DNA of 16,348 nucleotides from Bacillota bacterium (GTDB lineage Bacteria; Bacillota; Clostridia; Lachnospirales; Lachnospiraceae): contig JAEWMZ010000100.1 of the NCBI GenBank assembly GCA_023392995.1, forward strand, positions 1 to 16,348, written 5' to 3'. Within the stretch, counting starts at the first letter, position 1. Every line of letters starts with the position of its first letter. Under the pieces are notes generated by a model. That model ran no database searches. It saw only the letters and a list, made by a program, of their open reading frames with translations, and was not told where the DNA came from. A program made the translations under genes and the position numbers. Positions 1 through 6,227 of this stretch are shown piece by piece.

Positions 1-789
1 GACCAGAAACTCCCGGCAGATGCCTCCAATTGCAAAGAAATTATTGAGATTGATAATGCCTTTAATAACATGCTGGATGAAATTCATAATCTTCGTATCA
101 ATGTTTATGAAGAAAAGCTGTCGAAATCACAGCTTGAGCTTCAGTACCTAAAGTCGCAAATCGCTCCCCATTTCTTAATCAACTGCCTCTACTCCATCTC
201 AGCAATGGCAGGAAATAGTGCAGAGCATCAGGAGACTTTGCAAAAAATGATACAGACTCTGTCGGAGCATTTGCGCTATACCCTATCTGCACGTACAAAA
301 GTGTCATTAAAGGAAGAGCTTTCTTTTATTGATAATTATATTGAATTAACAAAGCTTCGCTTTCCGGGCTATCTTGAATATAATACAAACATTGCTCTCG
401 GGGCAGACGATGCTTCTGTCTTCCCACTTATCCTATTAATGTTTACAGAAAATACAATTAAGTATAATATGGTGATGGGAGAGCCCTTATCCATTCAAAT
501 TTCGGCTCAGCTAATTGAGTATAATGGAGAAACCATGATTCATTTAACTCATATCGATTCTGGAGACGGTTTTTCAGATGAGATTCTTCAGAGCTTAAGC
601 TCAATGATGAAGCATCAGGAAAAACTGAATTTTAAAGGAAAACAGCTGGGTATTGCGAATGTTGCCAAACGACTTCAGCTGGTATACGGGGAAACCACCC
701 GCCTTCGCATCTCGAATGAACCTGGTTCTGGTGCCCGAATTGATATTGATATTCCCTATATCGCTTACTCCGCAGCTGGTGACAAATAA
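1..789 (+). CDS. YesM-like sensor histidine kinase, C-terminal part (5' end outside window)
   Basis: The frame is open from base 1, so this is the last 262 residues of a larger membrane kinase. The visible part begins at the end of a HAMP-like linker and coiled coil. The His_kinase (PF06580) phosphoacceptor motif QIAPHFLINCLYSI follows, with the His codon at 169-171, where the family usually has QINPHFLYN. The HATPase_c domain comes next, with an N-box (FTENTIKYN), a G1 box (DSGDGF), a G2-like segment (GKQLGIANVAKRL) and the final GSGARIDIDIP. By family it autophosphorylates this His and passes phosphate to the response regulator 63 bp downstream, with which it probably forms an operon. The extracellular sensing domain lies outside the window, so the ligand cannot be guessed from this part. 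The family call is secure; the partner is inferred from adjacency. Confidence 0.93.
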   Translation, partial: DQKLPADASNCKEIIEIDNAFNNMLDEIHNLRINVYEEKLSKSQLELQYLKSQIAPHFLINCLYSISAMAGNSAEHQETLQKMIQTLSEHLRYTLSARTKVSLKEELSFIDNYIELTKLRFPGYLEYNTNIALGADDASVFPLILLMFTENTIKYNMVMGEPLSIQISAQLIEYNGETMIHLTHIDSGDGFSDEILQSLSSMMKHQEKLNFKGKQLGIANVAKRLQLVYGETTRLRISNEPGSGARIDIDIPYIAYSAAGDK

Positions 790-852
790 AGCACAGCGGA
801 AGAAATCACTAATAAACTAACTCTATCCAGTAGATTTACAGGAGGCTAATGA

Positions 853-2463
853 ATGAATATACTGATCGTCGATGATGAATATTATATTGTGCAGGGTATT
901 GCTCAAAATACTAACTGGGAAAGCCTTGGTATTGATAACATCTATACCGCATATAGCATGAAGCAGGCGCAGGAAGCCTTCGGACAATATCAAATCGATA
1001 TTTTACTAACCGATATCGAGATGCCAAAGGGCAGTGGTCTGGATCTGATCACTTGGGTAAACGAACAGGGTTATCGTCCGGTAAAGCTGCTGCTTACCGG
1101 CCACCAGAATTTTAATTATGCGCAAAAAGCCATTGTCTTGGAATGCTTTCAATATATCGTAAAGCCGGCTCAAAGCGCAGAGCTGGAAGAGGTACTGGCG
1201 AATGCTGTATCAAAAGTTATGGTAGAAAGAGAACTGGATCGAGCAAAAAAAATTATGGATTCCTGGGATGAGGATAAGCTCTTACGTTTTGAGACCTTTT
1301 GGAGTGCTATCTTTACCCGCATGGTGCTGCCGGAGGATAACAGCATAATAAGTGCATTGCAACGTCTAAGTCTGCCCACAGAATGGGCTAACATTGACTT
1401 TTACTTTGTTCTGATCCATTTCCAAGCCAAAGTAATCTCAAAAGAAATCAAACGTGATGTGAATTTTGATGAAATCAAGTCGCTTATTATAAATCAGTTT
1501 GAAGAAAACATTGACAGCTCCGTTTACAAGGTATCCAATCAGGAGCTGCTTCTTCCCATTCCATCGGTTGCTTTTCCCGATTATCAGGATGCCTTTCATT
1601 TTTGTGAGATCCTGCTAAGCAGCTTGTCCGATGCCCTACCTGCTTATCGCTATTCCATCTATGTGTCCGATAAAAGATCTCTTTTGCATGCTGCCGATTG
1701 CTATCAAGTTCTCAAAAACTTCCGTGCGAATACTTTTGCAACGGAAAGCATTGTTATACCGGTACATGACTTAGGTCTTCCAAGCAGCGAAGGCTTTACT
1801 GATCTGCAGCTGAAGGATTTTCCTTTAGCAAAATGGTCCGAATATTTATTACAGTATAAATCTCATTTCATCCTGGAAAATATTAAGACCAGCTTTCAAA
1901 CGGATACCTCCTATTACCCAGTCCGAATGCTTATCGCATTATACTACGGAGTACTACAGACCATATTCTCCGTACTGGAATCCAAGGAAATCTCCACCTA
2001 TGAATTATTCCCTAAGCTGGTTTTGCACACAGATTTTGTAAAAGCCACTTCTTCCATTGAGGAATTTCTTTACTGGACAGAGCATTTACTGCAGGATACA
2101 GAGGAAATACTTAAGGTGAATTCCGATTCCGCCTCCTTCGTACAAGAAGTAAAGAAATTCGTAAAAGCCCACTTAAATTCCGAGGAGCTAAACAGAAATA
2201 CCATTGCAGAGGCGATCCACATGAATCCGGATTATTTATCCTACCTGTTTCACAAACAATCCGGTATTCTACTTAACACCTACATTACCAGCGAACGAAT
2301 CAATGCGGCAAAAAAACTATTGATTACAACGGATATGTCCCTTCAGGAGATCGCCGATGCCACCGGTTTTTCCAACAGCTCCTATTTTCATAAGCAATTT
2401 AAGAAGATTGCAGGCATCACCCCGCAGCAATATCGCGGTTCAAATAATGATATGCCGCAATAG
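853..2463 (+). CDS. YesN-like response regulator with AraC-type DNA-binding domain
   Basis: A 536-residue protein. The receiver domain (about 1-120) has acidic residues Asp7/Asp8, phosphoacceptor Asp54 (LLTDIEMPKGSG), Thr82 and Lys104 (YIVKPA). The middle (about 130-420) is poorly conserved, as is usual for this family. The C-terminus (about 430-530) is an AraC-type double helix-turn-helix, with NTIAEAIHMNPDYLSYLF as the first helix-turn-helix and MSLQEIADATGFSNSSYFHKQFKK as the second, then GITPQQYR. The ATG follows AGGAGG by 7 bases. It is the likely partner of the kinase just upstream. By analogy with other YesM/YesN pairs it probably activates nearby carbohydrate-use genes such as the glycosidase downstream. 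Regulation of that gene is inference from position. Confidence 0.95.
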   Translation: MNILIVDDEYYIVQGIAQNTNWESLGIDNIYTAYSMKQAQEAFGQYQIDILLTDIEMPKGSGLDLITWVNEQGYRPVKLLLTGHQNFNYAQKAIVLECFQYIVKPAQSAELEEVLANAVSKVMVERELDRAKKIMDSWDEDKLLRFETFWSAIFTRMVLPEDNSIISALQRLSLPTEWANIDFYFVLIHFQAKVISKEIKRDVNFDEIKSLIINQFEENIDSSVYKVSNQELLLPIPSVAFPDYQDAFHFCEILLSSLSDALPAYRYSIYVSDKRSLLHAADCYQVLKNFRANTFATESIVIPVHDLGLPSSEGFTDLQLKDFPLAKWSEYLLQYKSHFILENIKTSFQTDTSYYPVRMLIALYYGVLQTIFSVLESKEISTYELFPKLVLHTDFVKATSSIEEFLYWTEHLLQDTEEILKVNSDSASFVQEVKKFVKAHLNSEELNRNTIAEAIHMNPDYLSYLFHKQSGILLNTYITSERINAAKKLLITTDMSLQEIADATGFSNSSYFHKQFKKIAGITPQQYRGSNNDMPQ

Positions 2464-2654
2464 CAAAGGGCTGCTCCTATATTAAAACGCAATGACAGTC
2501 TGCACCAGCAAACGATAAGACAAGCCTTTGACACTATCGACAGCTCGTTACCCAGGATACCCGGGAACAAGTACTTAAGGGCTTTATTTGCAAAGAGGAT
2601 GCAACGGACTTAATTGAGTTAGCCGTGGACCTGGCAAGAAAAAGGGGGTTATAG
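2464..2654 (+). pseudogene. Possible decayed gene tail between the response regulator and the glycosidase
   Basis: The reading frame that ends at TAG 2652-2654 gives a protein-like C-terminus from about 2532: TREQVLKGFI, then CKEDATDLIELAVDLARKRGL (first residue C at 2589). It contains a clear amphipathic helix but has no usable start codon. A second frame, 2464 to about 2550, gives RNDSLHQQTIRQAFDTIDSS, and one frameshift near 2535-2555 would join the two. This looks like the end of a gene that lost its front part. I do not recognise the family. The glycosidase ATG follows the TAG by one base, so the lost gene may have been translationally coupled to it. The alternative is chance coding-like sequence. 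Confidence 0.35.
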
Positions 2655-2655
2655 C

Positions 2656-4308
2656 ATGGGTTATGTTAATCAAAAGGCAGAACAATGGCGTCAGATAATC
2701 TTAGAATTCAAAAGTGAGGCCAACTACGAGAATCCGTTTTTGGATGCTGGTATTAATGCGGTATTTACTGCCCCCTCCGGCAGACAAATCAATCGTGAGG
2801 CTTACTGGGATGGAGCAGATGTTTATAAAGTATCCTTTGCACCTACAGAAATGGGAATTTGGACCTGGTGCATCAGCACTGAGAATGCTTCAGGACTAAA
2901 TGGTACCCGGGGAGAAGTAGAATGCATTCCTTATACCGGAGACCTGGCAATCTATCGCCACGGATTCTTAAAGGTTCACCCTAGTGGAAGATATTTGATT
3001 CATGATGATGGTACTCCATTCTTCTGGCTGGGAGATACTCATTGGGAATTCGCCTATAACGAACGCTGGAACTGGTCCAATCACCCGGAGATGGACAGCA
3101 TGTTTCAAGGTATGGCTGACCGAAGGGTAGCTCAGGGCTTTAATGTATATCAGACCAATCTTAGAAGTGATAAGCCGATGGGCGGTGAGCAGCGCTACTG
3201 GCAGGAGACTCCCCAGGGTATTGTTCCCAATGTAGAATTCTATCAGAAGGAATTAGACAGGCGAATGTATTATCTGGCAGATCTCGGCTTAGTTAACGCC
3301 TTGGGTCTTGCCTGGTTTATGTCAATCCTTCATAATCCAGCACAGCAAAAGCACCTTGCGAGATATATCATCGCAAGGTACGGTGCCCTACCCATTGTTT
3401 GGACTTTAGCCGGTGAGGTAGCCGGTTATCAAGGCGGTGAGGAACGTATGCTTTGCATCAATGGCTGGCGGGAGGTAGCAAAGTACATGGAGGAACTGGA
3501 TGGCTATGGTACTTTACAAACCGCCCATTATACCAACGAACGTCCTTTTGCCAACTATTATCAGGAGGAGGACTGGTTTGATTTTACCCTGAATCAGGCT
3601 GGGCACGGAGACTTTATTGTCAGCCGGGACGATTACAAGGATTTCTTTCAGAAATATGCAAATAAACCCTTCATTGAATCCGAATGCTTCTATGAGTTTT
3701 GCTCAACATTAGAGGAAAACGGGACACGAATGTGTACCGCGGATATGCTAAGAAGAGTAGCTTATCTGTCCATACAGCTGGGCGGCTGCGGTTATACTTA
3801 TGGTGCGCAGGGAATCTGGGATAATGTTCTTGAAAAAGGGAATCCCACTCCCATGAGTCTGATCTTTAACCGCTTTGATATCCCCTGGTATGAAGCAATT
3901 GATGGGATCGGCGCTGTGCAGATGGGATATATGAAAGACTTTTATGAAAAATATCATTTTGAAGAGTTACTGCCTTATCAGGAGCCGGAAGAGAAAAAAG
4001 ATATTAGCCCATTTTCAAAAAGAGCTCCCCTTGTGACAATAAATGAAGCTCGTAACCGTATGATTATCTATTATGAGGATTCCACCAGATCGACGAAAAA
4101 AATAGATGGACTGGCCAGTGGTACTTATCAGGCCATCTGGTTTAATCCTCGAAACGGAGAATATCTGATGGCTTCTGATGCGCTTCAAATCACAGGCGAA
4201 TGGGAAACACCTGCAAAAAAAGAGAATGGCGATTGGCTCCTTGCTGTGAAGGCTATCTCTTTATCCAAATCTTGTGATCAGATAGTATTTTTTCGTAATT
4301 CAAAATAA
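2656..4308 (+). CDS. DUF5060/DUF4038 (apiosidase-like) glycoside hydrolase, cytoplasmic
   Basis: A 550-residue protein in three parts. Residues about 8-90 resemble the DUF5060 beta-sandwich (WDGADVYKVSFAPTEMGIWTW). About 100-435 is a TIM barrel of the DUF4038 type (FLKVHPSGRYL, FFWLGDTHW, GFNVYQTNLR). The C-terminus (about 455-548) has WFNPRNGEY, typical of the domain called putative collagen-binding domain 2 in this family. Candidate catalytic acids are Glu254 (WTLAGEV) and Glu341/Glu343 (FIESECFYE). DUF4038 includes GH140, which cleaves apiose from rhamnogalacturonan II, but the family is broad and the substrate here is unknown. There is no signal peptide, so it should act on imported oligosaccharides. 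The start is set by GGGGG about 7 bases upstream. It lies next to a YesM/YesN pair and is closed by the terminator at 4347-4382. Family call good, specificity open. Confidence 0.87.
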   Translation: MGYVNQKAEQWRQIILEFKSEANYENPFLDAGINAVFTAPSGRQINREAYWDGADVYKVSFAPTEMGIWTWCISTENASGLNGTRGEVECIPYTGDLAIYRHGFLKVHPSGRYLIHDDGTPFFWLGDTHWEFAYNERWNWSNHPEMDSMFQGMADRRVAQGFNVYQTNLRSDKPMGGEQRYWQETPQGIVPNVEFYQKELDRRMYYLADLGLVNALGLAWFMSILHNPAQQKHLARYIIARYGALPIVWTLAGEVAGYQGGEERMLCINGWREVAKYMEELDGYGTLQTAHYTNERPFANYYQEEDWFDFTLNQAGHGDFIVSRDDYKDFFQKYANKPFIESECFYEFCSTLEENGTRMCTADMLRRVAYLSIQLGGCGYTYGAQGIWDNVLEKGNPTPMSLIFNRFDIPWYEAIDGIGAVQMGYMKDFYEKYHFEELLPYQEPEEKKDISPFSKRAPLVTINEARNRMIIYYEDSTRSTKKIDGLASGTYQAIWFNPRNGEYLMASDALQITGEWETPAKKENGDWLLAVKAISLSKSCDQIVFFRNSK

Positions 4309-4346
4309 TGTTTGTAATATTATTCCAGCAAGAGAATTGCACCAAT

Positions 4347-4382
4347 AATAAAAGGGAGTCCCGGCTGAGGATTCCCTTTTAT
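4347..4382. terminator. Bidirectional intrinsic terminator between glycosidase and sigma gene
   Basis: ATAAAAGGGAGT pairs with ATTCCCTTTTAT as a 12-bp stem with one G-T wobble. The loop is short and GC-rich. Both strands end in T-rich sequence, so it can stop the + strand glycosidase and the convergent - strand sigma gene. The remaining bases 4383-4499 show nothing recognisable. Confidence 0.75.
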
Positions 4383-4499
4383 GGATGGTAGATTCTTCTT
4401 ATAATTTCTGTGTCCATCACGATTTGTCTTACAAGAAATACTTTTTCCCTTTCGTAGTACAATACCCCTAAACTCTTCAACGCTTTTTACTACATTACA

Positions 4500-5123
4500 T
4501 CAGTTTTCAAAGCATTCCCTCAATTTCTTTAGCGCTTTCTTTTCAATTCTGCTAACATAGCTTCTGGAAATGCCAAGTTTGTTTGCAATCTCCCTTTGAG
4601 TTACTTCTTTATGATTGCTAAGTCCATAACGAAGGCAGATAATTTCACGTTCACGATCCGTAAGGACCTTGCTTATCATACTATATAGTTTTTTAATATC
4701 ATCTTCCAAAACAATATTTTCTACAATATCCATCTCGGCTTCTTCAATGATATCTAATAAATTGATCTCATTACCCTCCCGGTCTGATCCGATGGGATCG
4801 TACAGATAAACTTCTTTTGATAAGCGCTTTCCGCTCCTAAGCATCATCAGGAGCTCATTATCAATACAGCGGGAGGCATAAGTAGCCAGGCGAATCCCCT
4901 TTTCTTCATCAAAGGTATCGATGGCTTTAATTAGTCCAATTGTGCCAATTGATATTAAATCATCCGTCTCTTTGTCAATCATGTTGTATTTCTTAACAAT
5001 ATGCGCTACTAACCTTAGATTATGTTCAATCAATTTATCCCGTGCATCCTTGTCGCCTTCTCTGCAAAGCCTAAGGTAATCTGATTCTTCTTTGGTGCTT
5101 AGCGGCTTGGGAAATGATTTCAC
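4500..5123 (-). CDS. sigK: RNA polymerase sporulation sigma factor, SigK type, without pro-sequence
   Basis: A 207-residue sigma-70 family protein. FPKPLS near the N-terminus, LIEHNLRLVAHIVKKY, DLISIGTIGLIKAID (region 2), ATYASRCIDNEL, DPIGSDREGNEINLLDII, and region 4 (LTDREREIICLRYGL, VTQREIANKLGISRSYVSRIEKKALKKL) match SigK better than SigE, SigF or SigG. SigK drives late mother-cell genes during sporulation. I chose the GTG at 5123-5121 because GAGGTG lies 9 bases upstream; a GTG at 5135 would add four residues but has a weak site. Either way the protein starts where mature Bacillus subtilis SigK starts, so the roughly 20-residue inhibitory pro-sequence is absent, as reported for Clostridioides difficile. 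The gene is whole, with no element splitting it. It stands alone, convergent with the glycosidase. Confidence 0.88.
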   Translation of the reverse strand: MKSFPKPLSTKEESDYLRLCREGDKDARDKLIEHNLRLVAHIVKKYNMIDKETDDLISIGTIGLIKAIDTFDEEKGIRLATYASRCIDNELLMMLRSGKRLSKEVYLYDPIGSDREGNEINLLDIIEEAEMDIVENIVLEDDIKKLYSMISKVLTDREREIICLRYGLSNHKEVTQREIANKLGISRSYVSRIEKKALKKLRECFEN

Positions 5124-5135
5124 GAAGATAAGCAC

Positions 5136-5388
5136 CTCATGCCCAATGTGTCATTACTATCATATGTGTGTTATTGACATAAAGTGCCTATCCCTCTTAA
5201 AAAGGGACAGATGGACTTACTGAAATTTTATAATATTTTTATACATTTTTTCCATATTTATTGTTTGTACAGACCCATAACTCTCCTTTCTTTCCCCAGA
5301 AGCTGTAGCTTATCTCATAATACCTTTGTTTTTACCTCATTTTTACCTCGGTTTATACCAGTTTCTTGACGCTCTATGTAAATAATGT
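5136..5388. other. Intergenic region between sigK-like gene and csoR
   Basis: AT-rich, and pyrimidine-rich on the + strand from about 5270. It holds the candidate sigK promoter, a 10-bp direct repeat (TTTTTACCTC at 5329-5338 and 5340-5349), a weak hairpin near 5191-5207 (TCCCT/AGGGA) and, at its right end, the csoR -35 box. The short ORFs here have no coding character. Apart from the two promoters I see no gene or RNA. Confidence 0.5.
5158..5166 (-). promoter_or_regulatory. Candidate SigE/SigK-type -10 box for the sigK-like gene
   Basis: On the - strand the sequence is CATATGATA, which fits the CATAnnnTA -10 element of mother-cell sigma promoters. It lies about 35 bases before the chosen start codon. 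A GCAC about 18 bases further upstream could be a weak -35 (SigK promoters often keep only an AC there). SigE-dependent expression is what the family would predict. Confidence 0.35.
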
Positions 5389-5394
5389 TATACT
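5366..5394 (+). promoter_or_regulatory. Promoter of csoR
   Basis: TTGACG (5366-5371), a 17-bp spacer and TATACT (5389-5394) form a near-consensus housekeeping promoter. Transcription would start near 5401, inside the operator, so repressor binding should block initiation. Confidence 0.75.
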
Positions 5395-5399
5395 GGCAT

Positions 5400-5415
5400 A
5401 TACCCCTATAGGTAT
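5400..5415. promoter_or_regulatory. CsoR-type operator at csoR (autoregulation)
   Basis: ATACCCCTATAGGTAT is a palindrome-like site with one base different from the two operators at the ATPase promoter. It covers the predicted transcription start. The A/T-flanked C-run/G-run pattern is that of known CsoR operators, and the shared site implies that CsoR represses its own gene. Confidence 0.75.
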
Positions 5416-5457
5416 CTATGAGGTCTTATGTAATTGTATAGAAGGGAGCGTGATTAG

Positions 5458-5733
5458 ATGCGCCAGTGTATGGATACAGATAATCTGCATCGAAGATTAA
5501 ATAAAATTATGGGACAAATCAGAGCAATTGATAAAATGGTGGATGAAGATCTACCTTGCGAGGATATATTAATTCAAATAAATGCTGCGAAAAGTGCTAT
5601 GCAAAAGGTCGGTCAGGTCGTTTTGGAGGGTCATTTAAACCATTGCGTCAGAGAAGGCATTGAGCATGGTGATGCTGATAAGACCATTTCGGATTTTGCA
5701 AAGGCTGTAGAACATTTTTCAAGAATGACCTAG
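5458..5733 (+). CDS. csoR: CsoR-family metal-sensing transcriptional repressor
   Basis: A 91-residue all-helical repressor of the CsoR/RcnR (DUF156) family, full length. It has RLNKIMGQIRAIDKMV in helix 1, Cys34 (DLPCEDIL), and His59 with Cys63 in helix 2 (EGHLNHCVREGI). This Cys-His-Cys set is the Cu(I) ligand signature of CsoR. Persulfide-sensing CstR lacks the His, and RcnR or FrmR use other ligand sets. Met1 follows GGGAG by 9 bases. By family it binds operator DNA when metal-free and releases it on Cu(I) binding. Its targets are probably its own promoter and the efflux ATPase downstream, which share the operator. An intrinsic terminator lies about 105 bp after the stop, so it is a separate unit from the ATPase. 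Copper is inferred from the ligands. Confidence 0.92.
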   Translation: MRQCMDTDNLHRRLNKIMGQIRAIDKMVDEDLPCEDILIQINAAKSAMQKVGQVVLEGHLNHCVREGIEHGDADKTISDFAKAVEHFSRMT

Positions 5734-5838
5734 GGTGTATCTGCTTTGAATATATACCGGTTCTGTATGACGTAAGTTTTGTGCAAGCTAGCACCAGTAT
5801 TATTAAGATAGATAGATTAATATATGGTATGCAGATTG

Positions 5839-5876
5839 AAAGACATTGTTTCAGTTTATGAGATAATGTCTTTTTT
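5839..5876 (+). terminator. Intrinsic terminator downstream of csoR
   Basis: AAAGACATTGTTTC (5839-5852) pairs with GAGATAATGTCTTT (5860-5873) over 14 bp with two wobbles, around a 7-base loop, and the T-run continues to 5876. The 3' tail on the - strand (TTTC) is weaker, but the hairpin also lies about 30 bp past the end of the small - strand ORF in the repeat region. Confidence 0.75.
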
Positions 5877-5905
5877 ATTACTCTCAGCTCTAATTTTTTC
5901 TTATA

Positions 5906-6028
5906 CTATTTCTTGTATCTTAGAACATGCTCTTTCTTTATCAAAAACTCTTCCTTATATCTTTGAACATGCTCTTTTTTTATCAGAAACCCCTCCTTAT
6001 ATCTTAGCACATGCTCTTTCTTTATCAT
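5906..6028 (-). CDS. Possible 40-residue repeat peptide encoded by the 42-bp repeats
   Basis: Read on the - strand, ATG at 6028-6026 follows GGAGGGG by two bases and opens a 40-codon frame ending in TAG. It holds nearly three copies of a 14-residue unit, IKKEHVLRYKEGFL, with only a few residues changed between copies. The product would be basic and amphipathic. The family is unknown to me. Against it are its small size, the lack of a clear promoter, and the fact that a 42-bp repeat gives a repeated peptide in any open frame. Treat it as a hypothesis. Confidence 0.22.
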   Translation of the reverse strand: MIKKEHVLRYKEGFLIKKEHVQRYKEEFLIKKEHVLRYKK

Positions 6029-6138
6029 AACCCCTCCTTATTTTTTTTACATGCTCCTTCTATATCAGAAACCCTCCCTATATTTTGGAAGCCACTCCTG
6101 TAGATTATCAGGCAGTCAATTTATCAAAAAACACTCCT
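5916..6138. repeat. Decaying 40-42-bp tandem repeat, about 4.5 copies
   Basis: Units lie at about 5916-5955, 5956-5997, 5998-6038 and 6039-6078, followed by a degenerate unit at 6079-6138. The shared core on the + strand is ACATGCTCTTTCTTTATCA, followed by an A/C-rich run ending in CCTCCT. The first three copies are most alike and copies diverge toward the ATPase. They are direct and nearly contiguous with no unique spacers, so this is not a CRISPR array. The array fills most of the space between the csoR terminator and the ATPase promoter. Confidence 0.85.
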
Positions 6139-6158
6139 TACATTTTTATTAAAAATAA

Positions 6159-6187
6159 TTGACACGGTATACCCATAGGGGTATAAT
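6159..6187 (+). promoter_or_regulatory. Consensus promoter of the metal-efflux ATPase
   Basis: TTGACA (6159-6164), exactly 17 bp, then TATAAT (6182-6187): both hexamers are perfect. The first operator fills most of the spacer and overlaps the -10 box; the second lies at about the transcription start. A promoter this strong under a double operator suggests tight repression and strong induction. Confidence 0.88.
6169..6184. promoter_or_regulatory. CsoR-type operator 1 at the ATPase promoter
   Basis: ATACCCATAGGGGTAT lies in the -35/-10 spacer and overlaps the first three bases of the -10 box. It is the exact reverse complement of operator 2, and 15 of 16 bases match the csoR operator once oriented. 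Confidence 0.8.
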
Positions 6188-6194
6188 CATACCA

Positions 6195-6210
6195 ATACCC
6201 CTATGGGTAT
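6195..6210. promoter_or_regulatory. CsoR-type operator 2 at the ATPase promoter
   Basis: ATACCCCTATGGGTAT begins 26 bp after operator 1 and runs in the opposite orientation. It covers the predicted transcription start and early leader. The centre-to-centre distance is 26 bp, about two and a half helical turns. Confidence 0.8.
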
Positions 6211-6227
6211 CAGAAAGGATGGTGTAT

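Noticed and set aside
5253..5273. Six-codon - strand leader ORF (MGLYKQ) behind AAAGGAG upstream of sigK
   Set aside because: Too short to judge; it is about 130 bp from the sigK start and upstream of the candidate promoter.
5184..5369. 61-codon + strand ORF upstream of csoR
   Set aside because: Pyrimidine-rich, low-complexity translation with no ribosome site; it overlaps the csoR -35 region.
5824..6030. 68-codon + strand frame through the csoR terminator and the repeats
   Set aside because: It starts with no ribosome site and runs through the csoR terminator hairpin; the repeat simply keeps the frame open.
5916..6138. CRISPR-like array
   Set aside because: Units are contiguous and diverge as whole units, with no unique spacers and no cas genes.
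6159..6227. TTG start for the ATPase, adding 23 residues
   Set aside because: The TTG is the -35 box itself and the extra codons are the promoter and operators.
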